Assembly (NCBI GenBank): GCA_964450955.1
Contig: CAYVFI010000051.1
Coordinates: forward strand, 1-37,646
Source of the DNA: CAYNWT01 sp964450955
Lineage (GTDB): Bacteria; Planctomycetota; Planctomycetia; Planctomycetales; Planctomycetaceae
DNA length: 37,646 nt
Direction of reading: 5' to 3'
Shown: in pieces, positions 1 to 7,655 of the stretch
How the letters are laid out: the number at the start of each line of letters is the position of its first letter
How positions within the stretch are numbered: the first letter of the stretch is position 1
Made by a program: the position numbers and the translations under genes
Notes under the pieces: model-generated
The model's database searches: none
The model's input: only the letters and a program-made list of their open reading frames with translations
What the model was told of the DNA's origin: nothing

Positions 1-13
1 ATTTACACTCAGT

Positions 14-31
14 CGCAGTCCTGCGGACTAC
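14..31 (-). repeat. REP-like palindrome at the 3' end of the POT gene
   Basis: On the minus strand GTAG runs into TCCGCAGGACTGCG. The core is a 5-bp perfect stem, AGTCC-tgc-GGACT (17-29 on the plus strand). The TAG of GTAG is the stop codon of the transporter gene. A related motif lies at 2408-2423, beyond the other end of the gene. The GTAG-plus-palindrome layout matches REP elements, but the stem is short, so membership is tentative. Confidence 0.4.
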
Positions 32-2175
32 TCTGTCTTCGCAGCATCGTCAGTCGAGACGACACCTTCATGCATCCACTTCTTGAGGATCGGTGAAATC
101 AACAGGGCGAAGATACCCGTAAGCACCGCCATGATGGCAACCAACTTGTAAACGTCTCCGTAAAGGTTGACGGTTTCGATTGGTGCGGGAATGAAGTTAC
201 TTCCCCCTTCGTTCTTGACAGCTGCAAACTGGGCAATAATCGCTGCCAGGAACTGTGAGAACGCTGTCGCCAGGAACCACGCTCCCATCACCGTATTCAC
301 CAATCGGGCCGGAGTTAGTTTGGTAACCATCGACAGACCAACTGGTGACGCGCAAAGTTCGCCGGTGGTCAGCAGTAGGTACATCAACAGCAACCACCAG
401 GATGCAACCATCCCATTAACCGCCGCCTGAGCTCCGAAGTACAGACAGGCAAAGCCGCCGCCAAGCTGCAGAAGTCCCAGGGCGAACTTCACCGGCGTGC
501 TTGGTTCCAGGCCCTTCGCTGCGAGCCATGACCAACCAGCCGTGAAGATTAGCCCGAAGATCATGATGTAAATCGCGTTTACCGCCTGGAACACAGATGC
601 TGGCACTTCGCTACCACCCAGGCCAAGCTTGCCAACGTTTTCTTCAGTAAACTTCCACTGGATTTGCTTGTCAGCGTCAGACACCTTCTCCTGCTTCGCA
701 AACTCGCGCAGTGCAGTCAGTCCGGTCATGGTGAGAATTGGTTTCTCCCGAACCTTGGCCAAAGTGGCTTTCAGGATTTCCGGCTTCATGCGCTTGGCTT
801 CTTCCCGATCAGCCTCAACAGCATTAATCGCGTTGACCAGCCTGTCGGCGAAACCGGGAGCGCCGTTTTCGCGGCCAAGGAATTCCTGTGAAAAGAATTG
901 CGTGTCGCCGTCCGCATCAGCGGCCAACACTGCAAACGTTGCTGTGTTTCCAACATCGCCAGCTTCGACCATGCTTTCCTGCGAGACCCGGTCGACGTTT
1001 CTATCCGTGAAGTTGTTTACCGAGCTACCAGACTGCTCAAAGAACGCCCAGAAAACGAAGATAAAGAACGTCAGGATGAACACGACATACATTCGTTCGC
1101 GGTCAATTTTGTTCATCGCGAACGCCGACTTTAGCAGGTAAATTAACGCACCCAGACCGGCCAAAGTCAGAACCAATCCAGCCGGACGACTGACTTCTTT
1201 TACGAACTCTGCCAGGCCCTTCATGATGGCAGACTCACTATTCTCAAGACCTTCAACGGCCGATTCAGGAATCAGCTTCATCTGCTCATCGACGCCGGGA
1301 ACAACCGTCATGCCGGAAACCAGCAGGACGAAAACCGGAATCAGAATCAGAGTGCCAATGAGCACCTTGGTCAGGTAGCCGCCAAACTTCTCCTTGTCCG
1401 GAATTCCGCCGGCTTCCTTGGGTAGGCCACCCCGTTGAAGAGCCATCACTGCGACGCCACCGGAAACCAGCAAGGCAATGGCAACAATTGGAACCGAGAT
1501 GACAGAGACCGCGTCACCCGCGTTCTCTGTAAACAGACCGTAGGCACTCGCAATCGCGGCACCCATGATAAGAATTTGAGTCAGCAGGGTCGGAGCCACA
1601 AAAACAGCGACGCCAATCAACATGCCGATGGTTGCCAATCCAAAGCCCCAGTGCCAACCGTACGTCTCACCAATGTAACCGCAAAGCAGTGGAGCCAGCG
1701 CGGCACCCAGGTTGATGCCGATGTAGAAAATCGTAAAGCCGCCGTCACGTTTGGGGCTGCCTTCCGGGTACAGGTTTCCAACGATGGTTGAGATATTCGG
1801 TTTGAAGAAACCGTTCCCAACAATCAAGAACCCAAGCGCGGTGAAGAACCAGAATTCCTGTTCGATGGTCATCAGCAGGTGACCACCCGCCATCAGCACT
1901 CCACCAATCACAACACAAACGCGCGAACCCAGAAGTTTGTCAGCAATCATGCCGCCAAAGAATGGGGTCATATAGACCAAAGCCGTGTATGCCCCGTAGA
2001 CCGCGTTTGCGTCTTGGTCTCCGAAACCAAGAAAGCCCTTGATCATGTACAAGATCAACAGGGCTCTCATTCCGTAATAGCTAAAGCGTTCCCACATCTC
2101 TGCGAAGAACAGGGTGTAAAGCCCTGTCGGATGTCCGAACAGCTCTTGCTGTTTCGAGTGATCAATGGTGGCCAT
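28..2175 (-). CDS. POT/PTR2-family proton-coupled oligopeptide transporter with large inserted loop
   Basis: This is an inner-membrane MFS transporter expected to import di- and tripeptides with protons. The POT signature ExxERFxYYG is present as EMWERFSYYG (residues 26-35). So are the FYIGINLGAALAP motif (150-162), the FFEQSGSS motif at the end of TM7 (about 378-385) and GELCASPVGLSMVTKL (606-620). At 715 residues it is well over the roughly 450-500 of typical bacterial POTs. The excess is mainly extra hydrophobic segments around 190-290 and a soluble loop of about 140 residues (386-527) between TM7 and TM8. That loop holds an EF-hand-like stretch with acidic residues at D420, D422, D424 and E431. 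The ATG at 2175 begins MATIDHSKQQ, right before the conserved first helix. The stop codon lies within a GTAG palindrome. The family is certain; substrate is inferred from the family. Confidence 0.9.
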   Translation of the reverse strand: MATIDHSKQQELFGHPTGLYTLFFAEMWERFSYYGMRALLILYMIKGFLGFGDQDANAVYGAYTALVYMTPFFGGMIADKLLGSRVCVVIGGVLMAGGHLLMTIEQEFWFFTALGFLIVGNGFFKPNISTIVGNLYPEGSPKRDGGFTIFYIGINLGAALAPLLCGYIGETYGWHWGFGLATIGMLIGVAVFVAPTLLTQILIMGAAIASAYGLFTENAGDAVSVISVPIVAIALLVSGGVAVMALQRGGLPKEAGGIPDKEKFGGYLTKVLIGTLILIPVFVLLVSGMTVVPGVDEQMKLIPESAVEGLENSESAIMKGLAEFVKEVSRPAGLVLTLAGLGALIYLLKSAFAMNKIDRERMYVVFILTFFIFVFWAFFEQSGSSVNNFTDRNVDRVSQESMVEAGDVGNTATFAVLAADADGDTQFFSQEFLGRENGAPGFADRLVNAINAVEADREEAKRMKPEILKATLAKVREKPILTMTGLTALREFAKQEKVSDADKQIQWKFTEENVGKLGLGGSEVPASVFQAVNAIYIMIFGLIFTAGWSWLAAKGLEPSTPVKFALGLLQLGGGFACLYFGAQAAVNGMVASWWLLLMYLLLTTGELCASPVGLSMVTKLTPARLVNTVMGAWFLATAFSQFLAAIIAQFAAVKNEGGSNFIPAPIETVNLYGDVYKLVAIMAVLTGIFALLISPILKKWMHEGVVSTDDAAKTE

Positions 2176-2702
2176 CTAGTCGTTGCTCCCGACCGAAGAA
2201 ACCCGGTGTCGCCATTTGGTTTCGTCGCGAAAAATGATCAAAACGTGTCGTCCCCGCCGTCCATGACGCGGACTGTCAAGGAATCAGTGTACTGCACAGC
2301 AACCGAAGTTCCACACACTGAAAGCCGCCCAAACCAGCACATAGAGACACCAGTAAATGCAGAAAGCGTCCCGCGGTTGCGAGACGCCGTCAGGAGCGCT
2401 TGGTGGGAGCCCTGCAGGACTACTCAATCCCATGCATCATTGCCTTTATCTTGCCCTTGATAAGAATCAGGACAATCTCATCGTTTTTGGGTGAGAAGCC
2501 GGTCCGCCGGCCCCTCAGCAGTGTATCGGAATGGCCAGACGGTTCCACGCTCCAACAACCGGTCGTAACACCCCACGTCGCAAATATTGGCACAAATCAG
2601 CCGGGTTTCCTGCCAGGCGTTTGTACACACCGCCGCTCCGCAGTAGCTTGGCCCCGCAATTGCCGTCCCGAATCATTCTCAAGCTACATTGAAAGTCTTC
2701 CC
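2176..2702. other. Intergenic region without a convincing gene
   Basis: This 527-bp gap lies between the divergent POT and fae-like genes and should hold both promoters. Open frames across it have no recognisable protein. It contains a REP-like CCTGCAGG palindrome with an adjoining ctac (2408-2423) and a small perfect inverted repeat, GCCGG-tccg-CCGGC (2498-2511). I see no RNA gene. Confidence 0.5.
2408..2423 (-). repeat. REP-like palindrome (second copy of the motif at 14-31)
   Basis: Plus-strand AGCCCTGCAGGACTAC is close to the AGTCCTGCGGACTAC seen at 17-31 and in the same orientation. On the minus strand it begins GTAG and continues into a CCTGCAGG palindrome. The two copies bracket the POT gene. 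Confidence 0.35.
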
Positions 2703-3251
2703 ATGTCTGACCGCATCATCTTCCGAACCGGCGAAGCTCTTGTCGCCGGAGGTCCGCCCTTCACGGCCGCCGAGCCTGAAGTTGTTATCGGCGAACTGGA
2801 CGGACCGGTCGGAACCGCACTCGCCACACTTACCGGCGACCAGTCCATGGGCCACTCCAAGGTCTTTGCGATTCTGAACACAGATATTCAGGTTCGACCG
2901 GTCACTCTTTGTGTCAGCAAAGTCACAGTCAAGCACACACGCTACACCAACATCCTCATGGGCACTGTGCAGGCCGCCATCGCCAATGGAGTCCTTGACG
3001 CCGTCCGTGCGGGTGATCTTCCGAAAGAGAAGGCAAACGACCTCGGCATCATCTGCAGCGTCTGGCTAAACCCCGGCGTCATCACCTGCGACGACCTGGA
3101 CCACAAGGCTCTCTTCGAGATCCACCGTGAGGCCATGGCCAAAGCAATCCACAAGGCCATGCACAACGAACCATCAATCGACTGGCTGCTGGAAAACCAG
3201 GACAAAATCACCCACAAGTACTACCAGCGCGGCCTCGACGGCGAAATCTAA
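2703..3251 (+). CDS. Divergent formaldehyde-activating enzyme (Fae) family protein
   Basis: Canonical Fae condenses formaldehyde with tetrahydromethanopterin to methylene-H4MPT. The 182-residue product matches the family along its length: the N-terminal GEALV motif (10-14), a VIGELDGPVGTA segment, FAILN, KVTVKH, QAAIANGVLDAV and the C-terminal EIHREAMAKAIHKAM region. The ATG at 2703 was chosen because SDRIIFRTGEALV aligns with the family start; the frame stays open upstream but has no family resemblance. Compared with the M. extorquens enzyme (recalled, not searched), the catalytic histidine a few residues after GEALVG is apparently replaced; the aligned residue is E24, in AAEPEVVIG. The conserved GPAQ segment is also changed to GTVQ. 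It may therefore be a Fae-like paralogue with altered chemistry. Family call firm, activity uncertain. Confidence 0.8.
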   Translation: MSDRIIFRTGEALVAGGPPFTAAEPEVVIGELDGPVGTALATLTGDQSMGHSKVFAILNTDIQVRPVTLCVSKVTVKHTRYTNILMGTVQAAIANGVLDAVRAGDLPKEKANDLGIICSVWLNPGVITCDDLDHKALFEIHREAMAKAIHKAMHNEPSIDWLLENQDKITHKYYQRGLDGEI

Positions 3252-3252
3252 C

Positions 3253-3268
3253 GCGAACGCGCGTTCGC
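3253..3268 (+). terminator. 16-bp perfect palindrome just after the fae-like stop codon
   Basis: GCGAACGC directly joined to GCGTTCGC forms a perfect dyad starting two bases after the TAA stop. The RNA could fold as a GC-rich hairpin and stabilise or end the transcript. There is no downstream T-run, so a standard intrinsic terminator is not shown. Confidence 0.35.
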
Positions 3269-3435
3269 CGCGAACGTTCCGTTCGATCGGTATCCGGTTG
3301 GGGGTGTGACTCGAGTGGGATGGTGCGGAGCCGGTTGGATGGTTCAGGGGGACGGCTGGTGTGCGGGATGGCTTGGGAACGACCTCGACCCCTGGCTACA
3401 GTGCGATCCGGACACACTGAACGCTGAGCAATTCC

Positions 3436-4305
3436 ATGAGCTACACCGACAGATCACACCAATGGGGCCGATTTTTCACCAGCCTGCTGGTGCTGGGCAT
3501 CGTCGCGGCGATGTACCTGGGCAGCATGTACGTGGCTGCCGGCCAGGTTGTGGTTGAAAAGGCACTGCTGCACCTGGCAATGCCGGCGGGTATCATCTGG
3601 ATCCTCCTGACCTTCTTTTGCATTCAATTGCGGGACTGTAAAACCTCACCACTATTTGCTGTCGCCGCTGTGTCATGGATCGCGTTTACGGCGTTCGGCA
3701 GCGGTCACCTGAAAAGCTTTCTTGTCCAACGTTTAGAGTTTGAATTCGCTGACAACCGACCTTTGGATGAGAAGGAACCGTTTGAAGCCATCGTCGTTCT
3801 TGGAGGCGGTTGCTCTGAAGCAATCAATGGTGAGACACAAACAAATTCCGCCGGCGAACGCGTGGTGCTGGCCGCACGGATGTATCACAAAGGGTTGGTC
3901 AAAAAAATTATCTGCACCGGCAAACGCATTAAAACGCTCGACCCGGACGGAACCGACCCCGCAGACCGCAGCGAAATTATGTTGACGCAACTGAATGTGC
4001 CAGCCGACTTAATCGAGAAAACGGGTGGCATCAATACGTCCGAGGAATTGAAACAACTCGGTAAACGGTTCAACAAACAGCAACGAATCGGCTTGATAAC
4101 ATCCGCCTGGCATATGCGACGCGCACTCAGACTTGCGAAGGTGAACAACTTCAGCGTTCATCCGCTTCCCGGGGGATTCAAGTCGGGTGAGCAGCGTCCG
4201 TGGACCACTGGCAGTATCATGCTATCCATCATTCCCAACGCCGAAGCCCTCAATAATACCACCTGGGCCATGCGAGAGTATCTTGCAGGCCTGGTTGGTC
4301 GGTAA
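3436..4305 (+). CDS. DUF218 membrane protein (YdcF/ElyC/SanA-like)
   Basis: This 289-residue protein has three N-terminal hydrophobic segments (roughly 14-38, 46-62 and 71-86) followed by a DUF218 domain. The domain shows the usual landmarks: EAIVVLGGG, the GER-VLAARMYHKG helix, an acidic SE motif before the GGINTSEE segment, and GLITSAWHMRRA near the C-terminus. Relatives such as ElyC and SanA act in envelope integrity and peptidoglycan-lipid metabolism, and the biochemical activity of most members is unknown. The ATG at 3436 has only a weak upstream ribosome binding site. It precedes the secreted DUF5060 protein by about 50 bases on the same strand, so co-transcription is possible but unproven. 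Confidence 0.8.
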   Translation: MSYTDRSHQWGRFFTSLLVLGIVAAMYLGSMYVAAGQVVVEKALLHLAMPAGIIWILLTFFCIQLRDCKTSPLFAVAAVSWIAFTAFGSGHLKSFLVQRLEFEFADNRPLDEKEPFEAIVVLGGGCSEAINGETQTNSAGERVVLAARMYHKGLVKKIICTGKRIKTLDPDGTDPADRSEIMLTQLNVPADLIEKTGGINTSEELKQLGKRFNKQQRIGLITSAWHMRRALRLAKVNNFSVHPLPGGFKSGEQRPWTTGSIMLSIIPNAEALNNTTWAMREYLAGLVGR

Positions 4306-4356
4306 CATCTAAGATCAACTTTCGACGCCCTTGAGATCTGCCTGAGCGAGTTCCAT

Positions 4357-6996
4357 ATGCACTATCTGACGCTCTCACTTTGCTTTTTGTCTTCAGTTTT
4401 GCCTGCCGATTCAACATCACCTCTTGTAGACGGTGCGGTTGTCTTTGAAGAACAAAACGGCATCCTGGCCGTTGAGGCAGAACACTTCTTCAAGCAAGAG
4501 AAAACAGAACCACGAGCGTGGCATCTGATGTCGTCTGAATCTGTCGCAGACATCCAGCCCGATGGCGATCCGCCACACGTCGGTGGAGCCAGTGGCGGAG
4601 CCTACGTCGAGGTACTGCCTGACACGCGGCGAACTCATGACGACAAGTTGGTAGGTGGGCAGAACTTCCAAAACAAGCCGGGCCTGATGGCGGTTCTGCA
4701 TTACAAAGTGCACATCAACACTCCCGGCCGGTACTACGTTTGGGCTCGAACCCATTCGACCGGGACCGAAGACAACGGCCTGCATGTTGGTATCGATGGA
4801 ACGTGGCCAGCGTCCGGTCAACGCATGCAGTGGACCGCGAAACGGCGGTGGTTCTGGGACAGCAAGCAGCGAACCGAAAAAGTTCACACCGGCGTTCCCG
4901 GCAAACTGTTTCTGGATATCGACAAAGCCGGCGAACACGTCATTTCGTTTTCCATGCGAGAAGACGGGTTTGAGCTCGATCGCTGGTTGATGACCAACGA
5001 CAAAGACTTCAAGCGGCCGGAAGGCATTGGACCGGCCACCGTTGTGAAGTCTGGAACGCTGCCCAGGCCGTTCCCGTTTGTCAAAGCAAAACCAATGCAA
5101 GTCGCCGAAGCGAAGGCTCCGCAGGAACCACTTGTCCAACCCCGACAAGCAGATGGCAACGGAACCGTAGCCATAGACGGCCCGCGGCAGTGGAACAACG
5201 TGGTCGTAACCTTGAACGGTCCTTACGCTCACGAAAAAGACAACAGCCCCAATCCGTTTACCGACTACCGGTTCGAAGTTCGGTTCACTCACGAATCCGG
5301 ATCACCCAATTATGTCGTGCCTGGCTACTTCGCCGCCGATGGAAACGCGGCGAACACGTCCGCCGAATCCGGAACGAAATGGCGAGCCCACCTGACTCCT
5401 GACAAGCCAGGCAACTGGAAGTACAGGATTACATTCCACCGTGGTAAGAACGCGGCTATCGACGACCAGGCCGACAAAAGTCCCGTCAAACTGTACGACG
5501 GTCGCACCGGGCAGTTCATCGTCGGCCCGACGCGGACGGCTCGCAGAAAGAATACAAGAAACGCCAACCGAGACTTCCGAACCAAAGGTCGACTGCAGTA
5601 CGTCGGCAAGCGATACCTGCAGTTCGCAGGAACCGGCGAGTACTTCATCAAAGCCGGGACCGACGCTCCCGAAACAATGTTGGGCTACGCAGACTTCGAC
5701 GGAACCGTCGGCCGGAAGAAGAACGTTCCACTCAAGACCTGGCAGCCACATGTTTCGGATTGGAAACAAGGCAACCCCACCTGGCAAAGCGGAAAAGGCA
5801 AAGGCTTAATCGGAGCCTTAAACTACCTTGCGCAAAAGGGATGCAACTCGTTTTCGTTTCTCACTTACAACGCGGGTGGCGATGGTGACAACGTCTGGCC
5901 ATTTGTTGGTCGCGACAACAAGATGCACTACGACTGTTCGAAGCTTGATCAGTGGGGCATCGTGTTCAATCACGGTCAGTCACGCGGCCTGTACTTGCAC
6001 TTCAAGTTGCAGGAAACAGAACTGGACGACAACCGTAAAGGTTCGAAGCCAAAGCCCGCGAATGTCCCAACGTCGCTGGACGGAGGCAAGCTTGGCCCGG
6101 AACGCAAGTTGTACCTGCGCGAGTTAATCGCACGGTTCGGGCATGCTTTGGCTCTCAACTGGAACCTTGGCGAAGAGAACACGCAGACGCCTGAAGAACA
6201 GATTGCGATGGCGAAGTTCATTGCCGACACCGACCCATACCATCACAACATTGTGATTCACTCATACCCGGATCAGCAGGACAAAGTTTACCCGCCACTG
6301 TTGGGCGACAAGTCGGCGCTTACGGGAGCCTCTCTGCAAAATGGATGGGATGTGGCTCATCAGCGCACGCTGAAATGGATTAATGCTTCCACAAAAGCCG
6401 GCCGTCCATGGATCGTCTGCAACGACGAACAAAACAGCGCGTCGATGGGTGTGCCTCCTGATCCCGGCTACAAGGGGTTCGATGGCATTGCCGGTAAGGG
6501 TGAGAAGAAGCAGTACGATCTCCACGACATTCGCAAGAATACATTGTGGGGAACACTCATGGCGGGCGGAGCTGGTGTTGAGTATTACTTCGGATACAAG
6601 CTGCCGCAAAACGACCTGATCTGCGAAGACCTGCGTAGTCGAGATAAAAGCTGGGACTACTGTCGGTTCGCCATCAACTTCTTCGCTGACAACGATCTAC
6701 CCCTGCCCGAAATGCAGTGCATGGACCAATTGGTCGGCAACCCCGATCACACCAATAAAGCGTACTGCCTGGCCAGGCCCGGCGATGTGTACCTGGTGTA
6801 CCTCCCGACCGGTGGCAACCAGAAACTAAACCTCGAAGGTCAGCCGGGCGGCTTCACGGTGTCGTGGTTCAACCCACGACAAGGTGGGAAGCTAAACGAA
6901 GTGGCCACTGTTACTGGCGGTCAATCAATCGAACTCGGCAACCCGCCTAACGACACGAATGAGGACTGGTTAGCCGTTGTTCGTAAGGCGAAGTAA
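4357..6996 (+). CDS. Secreted DUF5060 glycoside hydrolase-like protein
   Basis: The 879-residue protein begins with a short signal-peptide-like segment (MHYLTLSLCFLSSVLPADS). Residues about 28-215 look like a carbohydrate-binding jelly roll (ILAVEAEHFF, GRYYVWARTHSTG, DGFELDRWLMT). Residues about 270-390 are a DUF5060 immunoglobulin-like domain (DGPRQWNNVVVTLNGP, NPFTDYRFEVRF). The rest resembles the TIM-barrel glycosidases that follow DUF5060: GEYFIKAGTDAPETMLGYADFDGT, then LNWNLGEEN (E606/E607, a plausible acid/base pair), VCNDEQNS and GVEYYFGYKLP. It probably cleaves a polysaccharide outside the cytoplasm. The substrate cannot be read from sequence. No transporter or regulator of a polysaccharide locus is adjacent. 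Confidence 0.8.
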   Translation: MHYLTLSLCFLSSVLPADSTSPLVDGAVVFEEQNGILAVEAEHFFKQEKTEPRAWHLMSSESVADIQPDGDPPHVGGASGGAYVEVLPDTRRTHDDKLVGGQNFQNKPGLMAVLHYKVHINTPGRYYVWARTHSTGTEDNGLHVGIDGTWPASGQRMQWTAKRRWFWDSKQRTEKVHTGVPGKLFLDIDKAGEHVISFSMREDGFELDRWLMTNDKDFKRPEGIGPATVVKSGTLPRPFPFVKAKPMQVAEAKAPQEPLVQPRQADGNGTVAIDGPRQWNNVVVTLNGPYAHEKDNSPNPFTDYRFEVRFTHESGSPNYVVPGYFAADGNAANTSAESGTKWRAHLTPDKPGNWKYRITFHRGKNAAIDDQADKSPVKLYDGRTGQFIVGPTRTARRKNTRNANRDFRTKGRLQYVGKRYLQFAGTGEYFIKAGTDAPETMLGYADFDGTVGRKKNVPLKTWQPHVSDWKQGNPTWQSGKGKGLIGALNYLAQKGCNSFSFLTYNAGGDGDNVWPFVGRDNKMHYDCSKLDQWGIVFNHGQSRGLYLHFKLQETELDDNRKGSKPKPANVPTSLDGGKLGPERKLYLRELIARFGHALALNWNLGEENTQTPEEQIAMAKFIADTDPYHHNIVIHSYPDQQDKVYPPLLGDKSALTGASLQNGWDVAHQRTLKWINASTKAGRPWIVCNDEQNSASMGVPPDPGYKGFDGIAGKGEKKQYDLHDIRKNTLWGTLMAGGAGVEYYFGYKLPQNDLICEDLRSRDKSWDYCRFAINFFADNDLPLPEMQCMDQLVGNPDHTNKAYCLARPGDVYLVYLPTGGNQKLNLEGQPGGFTVSWFNPRQGGKLNEVATVTGGQSIELGNPPNDTNEDWLAVVRKAK

Positions 6997-7117
6997 GCCT
7001 GTTGACTGCGTTGCTTCTCAACGCGACACTGCCCAAAAAAGTTGAAAGAACCGTCGGGGATAGCGCCCACACAACATCGTAAACACGATCAAAGAACCCA
7101 GAGACTAAGGATCAGAA

Positions 7118-7402
7118 ATGATTACCGTTGGAATGAACTACAAAGTCATTGAGGGCAAACAGCAGGACTTCGAAGAGAAATTTGCTGGAGTCATTGGTGC
7201 TTTGGAAGCTGCTGATGGCCATGCGAGTTCGACACTGTGGAAGGACGTCGCCGACGGTGCGTCCTATCTGATCACCAGTGAGTGGTCCGAAGAGCAGGCT
7301 TTTACAGACTTTATTCGAAGTGATGAGTTCCGTGCTGTCACTAACTGGGGCAAGGAACAGATCCTCGCGGGCCGGCCCTCGCACAAGGTGTACAAGTCCT
7401 AG
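7118..7402 (+). CDS. Small antibiotic-biosynthesis-monooxygenase (ABM) fold protein
   Basis: The 94-residue product has the dimeric ferredoxin-like ABM pattern: an N-terminal strand (MITVGMNYKVIEGK), a helix (QDFEEKFAGVIGALEA), a central strand (SSTLWKDVADGASYLITSEW) and the C-terminal helix (EQAFTDFIRSDEFRAVTNWG). The class includes heme-degrading and quinol monooxygenases but also many proteins of unknown role. An aagga ribosome binding site lies about 8 bases before the ATG. The reaction is not assignable. Confidence 0.75.
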   Translation: MITVGMNYKVIEGKQQDFEEKFAGVIGALEAADGHASSTLWKDVADGASYLITSEWSEEQAFTDFIRSDEFRAVTNWGKEQILAGRPSHKVYKS

Positions 7403-7433
7403 CTCGCGCACTCGCTAGAGCAAACGCTAACGA

Positions 7434-7480
7434 GTGAGTCGGCCTTGGAAGTGAGTCGGCCTTGGAAGTGAGTCAGCCTT
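7434..7480. repeat. 17-bp tandem repeat, 2.8 copies
   Basis: The unit GTGAGTCGGCCTTGGAA occurs at 7434-7450 and 7451-7467, followed by a partial copy with one change at 7468-7480. It lies between the convergent ABM and peroxidase genes. No protein-coding frame across it is credible. Confidence 0.8.
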
Positions 7481-7655
7481 AACGCGGGCGGACCCGGTGT
7501 CATCACCGGGCTTCGCCAGGCCGCCTCTGGCTTCCCGGCTTCGGCGAACATGAGTGGGGCCAGGGTTGAGTAGGCGAGCCGACGGAACGCGACGCAACTC
7601 GCGAAGCGTTCAACCAATGGGCTCGCCGAGTACTCCAATGCACTCGCCTCGCAGA

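Noticed and set aside
2400..2702. Upstream extension of the Fae-like reading frame
   Set aside because: The extra 100 or so residues have no Fae similarity, and the ATG at 2703 aligns with the family N-terminus.
7008..7024. GCGTTG-cttct-CAACGC hairpin after the DUF5060 gene as a terminator
   Set aside because: The stem is only six base pairs and the A-run downstream is the wrong base for a plus-strand intrinsic terminator.
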